64,000 nt of DNA. Origin: Halomonas nitroreducens (GTDB lineage: Bacteria; Pseudomonadota; Gammaproteobacteria; Pseudomonadales; Halomonadaceae). Shown in pieces: positions 24,187 through 31,820 of the stretch. The stretch is from contig NZ_RXNS01000011.1 in assembly GCF_003966155.1 (NCBI RefSeq), positions 62,001-126,000 of the forward strand. Reading direction: 5' to 3'. The position numbers and the translations under genes are program-made. The first letter of the stretch is position 1. Every line of letters starts with the position of its first letter. Under the pieces are notes generated by a model. The model saw only the letters and a list, made by a program, of their open reading frames with translations, was not told the origin of the DNA and did no database searches.

Positions 24187-25188
24187 TCAATCGAAATCGA
24201 TCTCCCAGGGCTGGGGCCGGGCCTGCTCCTCCCGCGGCACGCGGATCCACACGAAGTGGTTGGCGTCGAGGCGCGATTCGCCGCTCCAGCGGTAGGCCAC
24301 CAGGCGTCCGAACTTCACCGCACTGTAGTCCAGGCAGGCGATATTGGGTGCCGGCAGGGCCGGGATGCCCTCGCACCAGTAGTGGCCGATGAACAGCGGC
24401 GGCTCCTCCGGCCCGTAGAAGCTCAACCGGGCGCGCTCGGCCTCGGCCAAGGCGCGCAGCTCCAGCTCCCCGGGCAGGTTGTCCGGCTGAAACACCACGT
24501 CGCCCCAGGTCTTTGGCGAGCGTGCCCAGAAATGGGCCCGGAAGCTGCGCCGCGTGAAGCCGTCGCCGGACTGGATCTGGATGCCCTCGGGCAGCGGAAT
24601 ATGACTGCCCCGCGTCAGGCGATCGAGAATCCGGAACGCCCGGGTGCCCGGCTGCACGGCGGCGGTCAGGAAGTCGATATCGATCCGGGCATCGGGACGC
24701 TCGCGGCGCAGCGCCTCGACCAGCGCCTGATCCCAGCAGGCATGCACCACCCGCAGGCCGTCGAGCTCCAGGCACAGCGGGATGTCCATGAACCAGGCCA
24801 GGGCGTCCTCCCACTCCTGGGGATGATCGCGGTACTGCTCGAGGGTCTCCCGGACGATGCGATTGTGGCGCGGGGTATGCTCGCGCAGCCATTCGCGGCC
24901 AAGCCCCGGCGGGGCCCGATGGCTGTAGGCCAGGGCATTGACCTCGTGGTTGCCCATGACGATCAGCGCCTCGCCCTCTTCCACCATGCGCCGGGCGATG
25001 GTGACCGCCAGGCGGATCCGCGGCCCGCGGTCGATCAGGTCGCCGAGGAAGATCACCTTGCGCCGGGGGTGACGGTAGACACCGCCTCGCTGGTGATAGC
25101 CCAGGCGCTCGAGCAGCGACGCCAGGGTCGCGCCACAGCCGTGGACGTCGCCGATCAGGTCATAGCCTTCGAGGACGGCTTTGCTCAC
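24187..25188 (-). CDS. Metallophosphoesterase (calcineurin-like)
   Basis: 333 residues. Dimetal motifs in order: DLIGDVHGC near 10-18, FLGDLIDRGP near 44-53, IVMGNHEVNAL near 74-84, VVHACWD near 139, and GHYWC further on. The family includes bis(5'-nucleosyl)-tetraphosphatases and PrpE-like protein phosphatases; which substrate this one uses is not visible. I chose the GTG at 25188, one base after the nadK stop and with GGAG six bases upstream, so it is coupled to nadK. A frame extending into nadK is shadow. The link to NAD kinase suggests a nucleotide-related role, by inference. Confidence 0.85.
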   Translation of the reverse strand: MSKAVLEGYDLIGDVHGCGATLASLLERLGYHQRGGVYRHPRRKVIFLGDLIDRGPRIRLAVTIARRMVEEGEALIVMGNHEVNALAYSHRAPPGLGREWLREHTPRHNRIVRETLEQYRDHPQEWEDALAWFMDIPLCLELDGLRVVHACWDQALVEALRRERPDARIDIDFLTAAVQPGTRAFRILDRLTRGSHIPLPEGIQIQSGDGFTRRSFRAHFWARSPKTWGDVVFQPDNLPGELELRALAEAERARLSFYGPEEPPLFIGHYWCEGIPALPAPNIACLDYSAVKFGRLVAYRWSGESRLDANHFVWIRVPREEQARPQPWEIDFD

Positions 25189-25189
25189 C

Positions 25190-26071
25190 TCAGTCTCCCA
25201 GGCGGTTGCTCCAGCCCAGCTTGCTGCGCAGGACCTCGTAGAAATTGTGCCCCAGGGGATGCACCAGCTGCACGCGCTGGGGCTTGCGACTGATGACCAG
25301 CACATCGTCGGGCTTGGCCACGGCCCGGGTCTGGCCGTCGCAGCTGATGTGGGGGTAGGTCTGGTTGGTCTCGCCGATATGGATGCGGATCTCGCTGGCC
25401 GCGTCGATGGCGATAGGCCGGCTCGACAGGGTATGCGGGAACATCGGCACCAGGGTGATCACCTCGAGCTTGGGATGCATGATCGGCCCGCCGCCGGAGA
25501 GCGCATAGGCCGTGGAGCCGGTCGGCGTGGCGATGATCAGGCCGTCGCTGCGCTGGCTGTGGACGAACTGGCCATCGATGAACAGCTCGAACTCGATCAT
25601 GCGCACCGCCTTGCCCGGGTGCAGCACCACCTCGTTCAAGGCATCGCCGTTGCCGACCAGGGCATCGTCCCGGTAGAGCTCGGCATCGAGCAGGAAACGC
25701 TCCTCGACTTCGAACTGCCCTTCGAGCACTTCCCCCACCCGTGCCTCTAGCTCGTCGGGAGAGATATCGGTGAGAAAGCCCAGTCGTCCGCGATTCACCC
25801 CGAGCACCAGGGTGCCGCTGTGGCAGAGGGTGCGGGCGGCACCCAGCAGGCTGCCATCGCCGCCGACCACGATCACCAGGTCACACAGCTCGCCGAGCAG
25901 GCGACGGCTGGCCTCGGGATGACCGTGGCCCAGCAGCACGGTCGCCGTGCGGTCCTCGATGATCACGTGGTAGCCGGCATCATCGAGGAAGCGGCAGAGC
26001 CGCTTGAGGGTCTCGACCACCTTGGCACTGCCCAGGCGACCGATCAGGCCGATGTTCTTGAAGGGTTGCAT
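25190..26071 (-). CDS. nadK: NAD kinase
   Basis: 293 residues, standard length. It phosphorylates NAD to NADP. Active-site motif GGDGS at 70-74, LGVNRGRLGFLTDI near 91-104, the NE pair in DALNEVVLH near 145, and SDGLIIATPTGSTAYALSGGGPI near 174-196. The ATG at 26071 has AAGGA eight bases upstream; a nearby in-frame ATG ten codons earlier is less well placed. Coupled to the phosphoesterase gene downstream. Confidence 0.95.
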   Translation of the reverse strand: MQPFKNIGLIGRLGSAKVVETLKRLCRFLDDAGYHVIIEDRTATVLLGHGHPEASRRLLGELCDLVIVVGGDGSLLGAARTLCHSGTLVLGVNRGRLGFLTDISPDELEARVGEVLEGQFEVEERFLLDAELYRDDALVGNGDALNEVVLHPGKAVRMIEFELFIDGQFVHSQRSDGLIIATPTGSTAYALSGGGPIMHPKLEVITLVPMFPHTLSSRPIAIDAASEIRIHIGETNQTYPHISCDGQTRAVAKPDDVLVISRKPQRVQLVHPLGHNFYEVLRSKLGWSNRLGD

Positions 26072-26135
26072 GCGCGGGTCCTTCGCTTCACGACGGCTCA
26101 TTATGGCGATACGCCGTGAACCGGGCAAACCGCCC

Positions 26136-27005
26136 TTACGCGGCCAGGGGCGCCCGCCGGCGCTGCCACCACTCGTTGAGCGCCAGCGACCCGAGGATGA
26201 TCGCCCCGCCCAGGGCCAGGCGTGGCAGGTCGGCATCACGGTTCCAGATCAACAGGTTGACCAGCAGGCCCGCCGGGACCAGGGCATTGTTCATGATGGC
26301 CAGCGCGCCGGCATCGACCCGGGTCGCGCCGAGGTTCCACAGGAAATAGCCGAGCCCCGAGGCGACCAGGCCGAGCCAGGCCAGCACCCCCCACTGCACG
26401 CCGCTGGCGGGCAGGGCCGAGGCATTGCCCAGCAGCAGGAAGGCCGGAGCAGCCACCGCCAGGGCACCGAGGTAGAACCAGCCGAAGACCGCGAGCCGTG
26501 GCAGCGCCTCGGGCAGCCCGGCGGAGAGACGCCGGTAGCCGACCTGGCCGAGGGCGAAGCACAGGTTCGCTCCCTGCACCACCAGAAAGCCCAGCCAGTA
26601 GTCGTCGTCGAGCCCGCGGTAGCGGATCACCGCCGCCCCGAGCACCGCCAGCGCGGCAGTGACGAGATGGAAGGGAGTGAAGCGCCGGAACAGGGCGTCG
26701 TCGAGCAGGGTGATATAGAGGGGCGTCAGGATGGTGAAGAGCAGCACCTCCGGTACCGACAGCAGCAGGAAGGACTGGTAGAAGAAGATGTACATCAGGC
26801 CGAGTTGCACGGCGCCCAGTCCCAGTAGCGCCAGCCGCTGGCGTCCCCGCAGCAGCGACGGCCGCAGAAAGGGCAAAAAGACCAGCGCCGCCAGGGCGAT
26901 GCGGGTCATCACGGCGAAGTAGCTGTCCACCTGGCCAGCCAGGTAGACGCCGATCAGCGAGAACGAGAAGGCCCAGAGGACGGTGATGCCGACGAGGTAG
27001 CTCAA
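26136..27005 (-). CDS. DMT-superfamily (EamA) transporter
   Basis: 289 residues with ten predicted membrane helices as two EamA repeats. Landmarks are TVLWAFSFSLIGVYL at the start, FYQSFLLLSVPEVLLFTILTPLYITLLD near 75-102, and LGYFLWNLGATRVDAGALAIMNNALVP in the second repeat. Members export or import amino acids, purines or other small metabolites; this one's substrate is unknown. No ATG is available: TTG at 27005 has GGAG six bases upstream, whereas the TTG at 27011 abuts the GGAG. A strong minus-strand promoter (27067-27040) precedes it. Confidence 0.86.
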   Translation of the reverse strand: MSYLVGITVLWAFSFSLIGVYLAGQVDSYFAVMTRIALAALVFLPFLRPSLLRGRQRLALLGLGAVQLGLMYIFFYQSFLLLSVPEVLLFTILTPLYITLLDDALFRRFTPFHLVTAALAVLGAAVIRYRGLDDDYWLGFLVVQGANLCFALGQVGYRRLSAGLPEALPRLAVFGWFYLGALAVAAPAFLLLGNASALPASGVQWGVLAWLGLVASGLGYFLWNLGATRVDAGALAIMNNALVPAGLLVNLLIWNRDADLPRLALGGAIILGSLALNEWWQRRRAPLAA

Positions 27006-27039
27006 GGTCAACTCCAGCGGAAATAAGAGGTTGACGGCG

Positions 27040-27067
27040 ATTATACCCGTGACACGCGTCCTGCCAA
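27040..27067 (-). promoter_or_regulatory. Sigma-70 promoter of the DMT transporter
   Basis: Minus strand TTGGCA (27067-27062), 16 bases, perfect TATAAT (27045-27040). Transcription would start near 27033 and give a 28-base leader before the TTG start at 27005. Confidence 0.75.
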
Positions 27068-27070
27068 GGA

Positions 27071-27604
27071 TCAGGCCCGGCGCAACCAGTGGATCACGTA
27101 GACGACCCCGGGCACCCAGCCGAGCAGGGTCAGGCCCAGGGCAATGGCCAGGCGGCGGGCCCCGCCACCGGCGAGCCCCATGGCCAGCGGTGGCAGCAGG
27201 ACCGCCAGGGCGAGCAGGGCCGCATAGGGTTCGGGCCGCGCCGGGACCTCGGTGGACGGGATCTCGGTGGACGGGATCTCATCGCTCGGCGTGGTGGGCT
27301 CGGCGGCCGTGACCCGGACCTGGTCGCCTGCCCGGGGAGTGAAGTGCTCCACGCCGCCGCCCTCATGCTCCAGGGCACGACGGTGGGCCTCCTGGTCGAT
27401 CTTCTGCTCCAGGCTCTCGGCGCCCTCGGCAAGGACATCGTGATAGCGCTCCCAGTCTTCCCAGTCATGAGGCGTGCCGGCCCGCGGCCGGTGATCGCTG
27501 GCCTCGCGGGCTCGCGACCAGGCCTTCTCCTCCAGAGTATTGGGGCGCTCCCGGTCGCGTTCTCCGTCCAGCCCCTTGCGGGCCAGGTATTCGCGGGCAT
27601 CCAT
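27071..27604 (-). CDS. YqaE/Pmp3-like membrane protein with long N-terminal extension
   Basis: 177 residues. The last 50 (AALLALAVLLPPLAMGLAGGG...LGWVPGVVYVIHWLRR) match the two-helix YqaE/Pmp3 proteolipid family, normally only about 52 residues long. The first 125 residues are hydrophilic and helical: an N-terminal MDAREYLARKGLDGER, many charged residues, and a linker with the tandem repeat EIPSTEIPSTEVP. Pmp3 proteins are linked to membrane potential and salt stress. Here the membrane tail may anchor a cytosolic domain of unknown job. The ATG at 27604 follows GGAG at seven bases. Confidence 0.8.
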   Translation of the reverse strand: MDAREYLARKGLDGERDRERPNTLEEKAWSRAREASDHRPRAGTPHDWEDWERYHDVLAEGAESLEQKIDQEAHRRALEHEGGGVEHFTPRAGDQVRVTAAEPTTPSDEIPSTEIPSTEVPARPEPYAALLALAVLLPPLAMGLAGGGARRLAIALGLTLLGWVPGVVYVIHWLRRA

Positions 27605-27857
27605 GAGGCGTCTCCATCGGTCGGGGATGCGGCATTGTGCCACATTGGAGTGGAGCGACCGACTCGGGTTCCTGGCCCGCGCCGCGCCACCGTTGGCTGG
27701 CGGGGTGAGGGTCGGCGGGATGGCAACGCTGCGGGTCGGCTATGCTGAACGCGAGACACGTTCCGGCCGAGCTCGCCTCGGCGCCGCCGGACCCAGGCTT
27801 CACGAGGCGCGAGCACCGGGCGAGTCAGGTACCAGCGTTGGCACAAGGAGAACCGCC

Positions 27858-28265
27858 ATGCCCAGCAAGGCCCCCACCATCGTGCGCGAGATCATGTCCC
27901 GCGACTGCTACCGGGTCACCGGCAAGACCTCGGTGTCCACCCTGGCCGAAGGCCTGGCGCTGCATCGCCTGCCCGGCGCCCCGGTGGTCGACGAGCACGA
28001 CAAGCTGATCGGGTTCATCTCCGAGCAGGACGTGCTCGGCAAGGTGCTGGAAAGCTCCTATCTCAACGAGGAACCCCCGCTGGTGCGGGAACTGATGCGC
28101 AACGAGGTGCTCGCCGTCTCCCCCACCAAGAGCATCACCGACCTCGCCCAGGAGATGCTGGGCGCCAAGCCCAAGGTCTACCCGGTCACCGAGCAGGGCC
28201 ATCTGGTCGGCATCGTGACCCGCCGGGATGTCCTCAGCGCCATCCTGCGCATGCGCCATTCCTGA
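27858..28265 (+). CDS. CBS-domain pair protein
   Basis: 135 residues, almost entirely two CBS motifs: VREIMSRDCYRVTGKTSVSTLAEG near 9-32 with LIGFISEQDVLGKVL, and LVRELMRNEVLAVSPTKSITDLAQ near 75-98 with LVGIVTRRDVLSAIL. Such stand-alone pairs (Bateman modules) bind adenosyl nucleotides and regulate a partner that is not evident here. AAGGAGAACCGCC precedes the ATG. The next gene is a tRNA 300 bases downstream. Confidence 0.9.
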   Translation: MPSKAPTIVREIMSRDCYRVTGKTSVSTLAEGLALHRLPGAPVVDEHDKLIGFISEQDVLGKVLESSYLNEEPPLVRELMRNEVLAVSPTKSITDLAQEMLGAKPKVYPVTEQGHLVGIVTRRDVLSAILRMRHS

Positions 28266-28283
28266 TCGTCCTCCGCGATTCCG

Positions 28284-28327
28284 ACGCCCCCCGCCCCCGA
28301 TGTTCCCTCGTCGGGGGCGGGGGCGTC
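28284..28327 (+). terminator. Very strong GC hairpin after the CBS gene
   Basis: GACGCCCCCC-GCCCCCGA pairs with TCGGGGGCGGGGGCGTC, 17 bp with one bulged base, around a ten-base loop. No U-tract follows, so it is a barrier or mRNA 3'-end stabiliser rather than a classical terminator. Confidence 0.45.
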
Positions 28328-28344
28328 ATGCACGTGAGTCACGC

Positions 28345-28377
28345 AAAGAAAAGCCGCCCCAGCATGACTGAGGCGGC
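28345..28377 (-). terminator. Rho-independent terminator on the minus strand
   Basis: Minus strand GCCGCC (28377-28372), 13-base loop, GGCGGC, then TTTTCTTT (28352-28345). No recognised minus-strand gene ends here, so it implies an unannotated minus-strand transcript arising between here and the tRNA promoter. Confidence 0.65.
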
Positions 28378-28389
28378 AAAGGATCGAAT

Positions 28390-28533
28390 ATGCAAGCCAG
28401 AACAACAGTGTTAGCGACTGCCATCGCGCTGTTGCCTGCACCTGTTCTGACAGTGTTAGCGGGAAAAGTTCGTCATGCCGAGGAAATTTTTTCACGTTGC
28501 GCGTCCGATGCGCCGGACCGGTCGGGGTTGTAA
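28390..28533 (+). CDS. Candidate 47-residue small hydrophobic protein
   Basis: ATG with AAAGGA seven bases upstream. The product begins MQARTTVLATAIALLPAPV, a signal-peptide-like or single membrane stretch (about 5-24), then a charged tail with one cysteine. The base composition is lower in GC than neighbouring genes. Two copies of a 12-base word (ACAGTGTTAGCG) lie inside the frame, and the same DNA on the other strand may be a small RNA ending at the 28377-28345 terminator. Protein or RNA cannot be decided here. Confidence 0.25.
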   Translation: MQARTTVLATAIALLPAPVLTVLAGKVRHAEEIFSRCASDAPDRSGL

Positions 28534-28555
28534 TCATTAACTCACTGGATATACT
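28528..28555 (+). promoter_or_regulatory. tRNA-Gly promoter
   Basis: TTGTAA (28528-28533), 16 bases, TATACT (28550-28555), eleven bases before the first tRNA base. Confidence 0.7.
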
Positions 28556-28565
28556 GGGAAACCTC

Positions 28566-28639
28566 GCGGGTGTAGCTCAATGGTAGAGCAGAAGCTTCCC
28601 AAGCTTAAGACGAGGGTTCGATTCCCTTCACCCGCTCCA
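28566..28639 (+). tRNA. glyU: tRNA-Gly (anticodon CCC)
   Basis: 74 bases with the CCA end encoded. The acceptor stem GCGGGTG/CACCCGC is perfect and the discriminator is U. D-arm GCTC-AATGGTA-GAGC, anticodon loop TTCCCAA with anticodon CCC, T-arm AGGGTTCGATTCCCT. It reads GGG codons. Single gene with its own promoter; the gene symbol follows E. coli usage. Confidence 0.96.
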
Positions 28640-28843
28640 TCGAATACTCCCTCCCTCCTTCCCAAGTTGCTGGTTCCGAAGTCATTTCTCCTTGGGCGCG
28701 CCCAGGCGTCGCGCGGCATGACACCCCATGCCGAAGATTACCCAGCCTCTCAGGCCAGCCGACAGGCCCTCGTCGATCCCCGAGGATCGCCTGGGCACCG
28801 GGCCGCAACCCGGCATGGCATCGACGGGACACGCGCATGAGGG

Positions 28844-29587
28844 TCAGCGACGACCGCTTTCCCCTCCAAGCTCGACCAGGGTATGCATGTCGAGGATGTG
28901 GATCTCGCGACCGTGCACGGCGACCAGGTCCTGCTGCTGAAAACGCCCCATGACACGGCTGACGGTCTCCACCGCCATGCCCAGATAGTTGCCGATCTCC
29001 GCCCGGGTCATGGAAAGCCGGAAGCGGTAGGGCGAGTAGCCCAGCTGGCGGAAGCGCTCGGACAGACCGATGAAGAAGGTGGCGAGGCGCTGGTCGGCGG
29101 TCTTGTGCGCCAGCATGCGGATGACCCGCAAGTCCTTGCGCATCTCCTTGCTCATGATGCGATAGAGATGAGCGCGCAGCACCGGCAGCCGCTCGGAGAG
29201 GAACTCGAGCCGGTCGAACGGAATCTCGCAGACGGTGGTGGCCTCCAGGGCGATCACCGAGCTTGGGTAGATGACCTCGTCGATGCCATCGAGCCCCACC
29301 AGTTCGCTGGGCAGGTAATAATGGGTCAGCAGTTCATCACTGCCCCCCTCGTTGGCGACCTGCTTGAGACTCCCGGAGCGTACGGCATAGACGCTGGTGA
29401 AGGGGCTGCCCTGACGATACAGCCACTCTCCCCGCCTCAGGGTGAGACGCCGGCGAATAATGGTGTCGAACTGCTCCACCTCCTCGAGTTCGAGAGCCAG
29501 CGGCAGACACAGCGAGCGATGGCGGCAGGACTGGCAGCGGTTCTCCTGCCCGAGAGAGCGGCGACGATGCACCATGGGAACTGTCAT
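28844..29587 (-). CDS. fnr: Fnr/Anr oxygen-sensing transcriptional regulator
   Basis: 247 residues, close to E. coli Fnr (250). The [4Fe-4S] ligands are all present: C18, C21 and C27 in CQSCRHRSLC, and C120 in TTVCEIPF. The cyclic-nucleotide-like beta-roll spans about 35-150. The DNA-recognition helix VETVSRVMGRFQ carries the E..SR set that reads TTGAT half-sites. It activates or represses genes when oxygen is low. A perfect FNR box is found before the second ompW gene in this window. The ATG at 29587 gives the normal length but has a crowded ribosome site; upstream ATG or GTG starts would add about 40 residues of low-complexity sequence. Confidence 0.9.
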   Translation of the reverse strand: MTVPMVHRRRSLGQENRCQSCRHRSLCLPLALELEEVEQFDTIIRRRLTLRRGEWLYRQGSPFTSVYAVRSGSLKQVANEGGSDELLTHYYLPSELVGLDGIDEVIYPSSVIALEATTVCEIPFDRLEFLSERLPVLRAHLYRIMSKEMRKDLRVIRMLAHKTADQRLATFFIGLSERFRQLGYSPYRFRLSMTRAEIGNYLGMAVETVSRVMGRFQQQDLVAVHGREIHILDMHTLVELGGESGRR

Positions 29588-29975
29588 CCCCTCCGCCCTG
29601 ATGGGGCCGCTCAACGATCGGAACGATCGCGTGAGGGGATCCGAGCCGGATGGGCTCGTCTCTGCCCGCTGTGCGTTGGTGTCGCTATCGTCGCGATACA
29701 TGGCCTGACTCACCCTGCTCCATTCCACTTACCACCACAAGGCATTAGGCCTCGACGATCTGCGAGCCCATGCCAGGGCGATTCCGGTATCCCCCTTGCG
29801 GCACTCGCCAAGACTAGCCCGGGCAAAAAGAGGTATCCATAACCCATGTTAGGAAAGACTCGGGGTTGGACCAAGCGGAGCGTCCGGAGGGCCGGCCCGT
29901 GCCTGCATCGGCGCCTCGCGACATGCAGGCGGAGCAAGGCCACTACGCCCCACGGGCTTGAAGCGCCCCGGGGGC
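29588..29975. other. 388-bp intergenic region between two Crp/Fnr-family genes
   Basis: I see no gene here. It must hold the promoter of the fnr gene (minus strand). A short inverted repeat TATCG-TCG-CGATA lies near 29685-29697 and AACGATCG is directly repeated near 29612-29628. No FNR box and no clear -35/-10 pair are visible. A low-quality frame that extends fnr upstream covers part of it. Confidence 0.4.
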
Positions 29976-30737
29976 CTAGCGCGAGGCCATCCTGAGTTTC
30001 GCCAGCCGCTCCTCGAGGCCGTCCAGGCGGTCACTCAGGTAGCCGTCATCGAACTCGGCTTCTTGATAGAGACGCCGCATATCGTGAATGGTGATGTAGC
30101 CGCGATGCTTCTTCAGGAGCCCATCGCGATCCAGGGCCATCAGGGTGCGATTGATGTGCACCGTCGACTGGCCCAGTATCTGGGCCAGCAGCTGCTGAGA
30201 GAGGGGAAAGGGCATTTGCCCCGGGTCGACGGCCTGGACCTTGTTCAGGCGGAGAAAGGTTTCGATCACGAAATGGCAGACCTGGACCCGAGCAGGGCGA
30301 TGCAGTGTCACCAGCATCCGCTCGGTGAGCAGTGCCTCCTGACGGGCGATGGCGGCAAACAGGGCGATCGCCAGCGACGGGGAGGCCAACACGAGGTCGG
30401 CGATAACCTCGTGGGCAAAGCCGCACAGGCTACCCGGCGTGATCATCCTGGCCTGGCTGGCATGTCGACGGAAGGTGAATTCCCGCAGGCCGATGATATC
30501 ACCGGGCAGCAGCAGCTCGATGATCTGGCATTCGCCTTCGCAGGTATCGCGGAAGGTGCATGCCCAACCACTCTGGAGGGAAAACAGGTTCGTGACCCGA
30601 TCCTCGGGCGACCACAGCACCTGGTCCCTGGCGACCTTGACCGGGCGATGCTCGAGCCGGTCCAGCAGGCGACGTTCGAACGCCTCCAGGCCAATGTAGC
30701 GGCCCATGGCGGCTTGGAGGCCAGTGACGCTTCCCAT
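29976..30737 (-). CDS. Crp/Fnr-family transcriptional regulator without Fe-S cysteines
   Basis: 253 residues. The cNMP-binding-like roll spans about 20-140 (VTNLFSLQSGWACTF, LLLPGDIIGLREF), followed by a C-terminal winged helix (PLSQQLLAQILGQSTVHINRTLMALDRDGLL, about 175-205). The N-terminal cysteine cluster of Fnr is absent and no cAMP-contact set is evident, so the signal is unknown. The recognition helix GQSTVHINRTL differs from Fnr. GGGGAG precedes the ATG at 30737. It lies upstream of fnr in the same direction, 388 bases away. Confidence 0.85.
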   Translation of the reverse strand: MGSVTGLQAAMGRYIGLEAFERRLLDRLEHRPVKVARDQVLWSPEDRVTNLFSLQSGWACTFRDTCEGECQIIELLLPGDIIGLREFTFRRHASQARMITPGSLCGFAHEVIADLVLASPSLAIALFAAIARQEALLTERMLVTLHRPARVQVCHFVIETFLRLNKVQAVDPGQMPFPLSQQLLAQILGQSTVHINRTLMALDRDGLLKKHRGYITIHDMRRLYQEAEFDDGYLSDRLDGLEERLAKLRMASR

Positions 30738-31200
30738 ATCGCTCCCCTCCTCGATCACCCTCTCCGGTGTTGGCCGATAAGCCCTCTTCCTGAGGCATGA
30801 CCAAAGAGGCTGGCCCCTCATGCCGAAGGATAGACGGCAGGCACGATCAGCCCACAAGAGCAAAAGCCTGATACCCCAACGTCCTGCCCCATGGCGCCGG
30901 GGCCATGGATCCGGGTTACATCGCCGCTCCGCTCCCGGGGCATGCCACCACCAGGGGCCTGGCTTGGCTTCCTCCTGGCACATCTCCCTGAAAGGCAAGG
31001 GAAAACATCTCGACAGGAGTTCTCATTGGCCTGCCAAGCAGGGTATGAGATGCCTCATTCTCCGGTATGAAAAACGGCGGTGGCGCGCTCTCACGCGGGC
31101 GAACTTGATCGGCGTCATGGTCTCCCGATAGCCCCCCTTCTACCTTTGCCACCCAGGCCCACTGGCCGCATTCACATGCCGCATCCATGGAGACTGCTCG
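30738..31200. other. 463-bp region without a convincing gene
   Basis: It lies between the divergent Crp/Fnr gene and the ferritin-like gene and must contain both promoters. Open frames here have poor codon use and no ribosome site. A weak FNR-like half site (TTGAT at about 31107) is followed by a poor second half. Nothing else stands out. Confidence 0.4.
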
Positions 31201-31755
31201 ATGTCTCGCCCTGATCATCCGGACATGCCCACCGCCATGCTGCCCCAGGAGCTCCTGGCTCTGGCCATCGACCACGAGCACCAGGAGTTGTGCCGCTATC
31301 GCCGGCTGGCTTTCCGCTTTCTGACCTTCGGTTGTGGAATCAGCCCCCTGATGGCCGCCCTGGGCATCGAGTGCGAGGGACGGCTGAACGAACTGCACGG
31401 GGTCGCAAACGAGATCGGCCTGTCACCGTCGACGATCGAGCCCCTTGAGGGCAAGCCGCCGAGTTCGGAGCTGATTAGCGATCGGGGGCAGGCGCTGGCC
31501 ACCTTGAAGCGAGCCGAGGCCCGGGCCAGGCGTGCGGTTCACAGGACGGAGCAGCTGCAACGGCGCAACGTCGACCCCGCCTTGCAGTTGCTGTTGCCGG
31601 GCCATGTGGCTCAGAAGCAGGCGGAGTGCCATATCCTCCAGGAACTGCTTACCGCCTATGACGGGGAGTTCGTGGACATCCCCCGACCGGCCTCGCCTCG
31701 CACGACGCCTGGCGTGTTCGGGCGTGGCGTGTCGCGAGGCTCGTTACGCCCCTGA
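31201..31755 (+). CDS. Ferritin-like four-helix protein, hypothetical
   Basis: 184 residues. Helix 1 (LLALAIDHEHQELCRYRRLAFRF, about 17-39) and helix 2 (MAALGIECEGRLNELHGVANEIG, about 50-72) carry glutamate/histidine pairs spaced as in ferritin-like or rubrerythrin-like bundles. Helices 3 and 4 (about 95-152) follow; the last 25 residues are disordered. A metal or redox role is possible, but the full EExxH set is not seen in both halves, so it may be structural only. GGAG precedes the ATG at eight bases. Its neighbours are redox-type regulators. Confidence 0.65.
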   Translation: MSRPDHPDMPTAMLPQELLALAIDHEHQELCRYRRLAFRFLTFGCGISPLMAALGIECEGRLNELHGVANEIGLSPSTIEPLEGKPPSSELISDRGQALATLKRAEARARRAVHRTEQLQRRNVDPALQLLLPGHVAQKQAECHILQELLTAYDGEFVDIPRPASPRTTPGVFGRGVSRGSLRP

Positions 31756-31820
31756 ATGTCCAGAGGCCGAAAGTCAGAGGCACAACAAGTGCGCTTGCCG
31801 CCGACTCTGCACGAGATGGG

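Noticed and set aside
27252-27281. CRISPR-like tandem repeat
   Set aside because: It is two copies of a 15-bp coding repeat (EIPST) inside a gene, without spacers.
28566-28639. tRNA-Gly as a phage or island attachment site
   Set aside because: No integrase gene and no second copy of the tRNA 3' end is seen in the window.
28693-28704. 12-bp palindrome TGGGCGCGCCCA after tRNA-Gly as a terminator
   Set aside because: No room for a loop and no U-tract; GC palindromes of this length are expected by chance at this composition.
31104-31120. FNR-like site before the ferritin-like gene
   Set aside because: Only one half-site (TTGAT) is good; the other matches poorly and no promoter is aligned to it.
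30820-31131. 103-codon plus-strand frame in the gap before the ferritin-like gene
   Set aside because: Poor codon use, no ribosome site, no recognisable domain.
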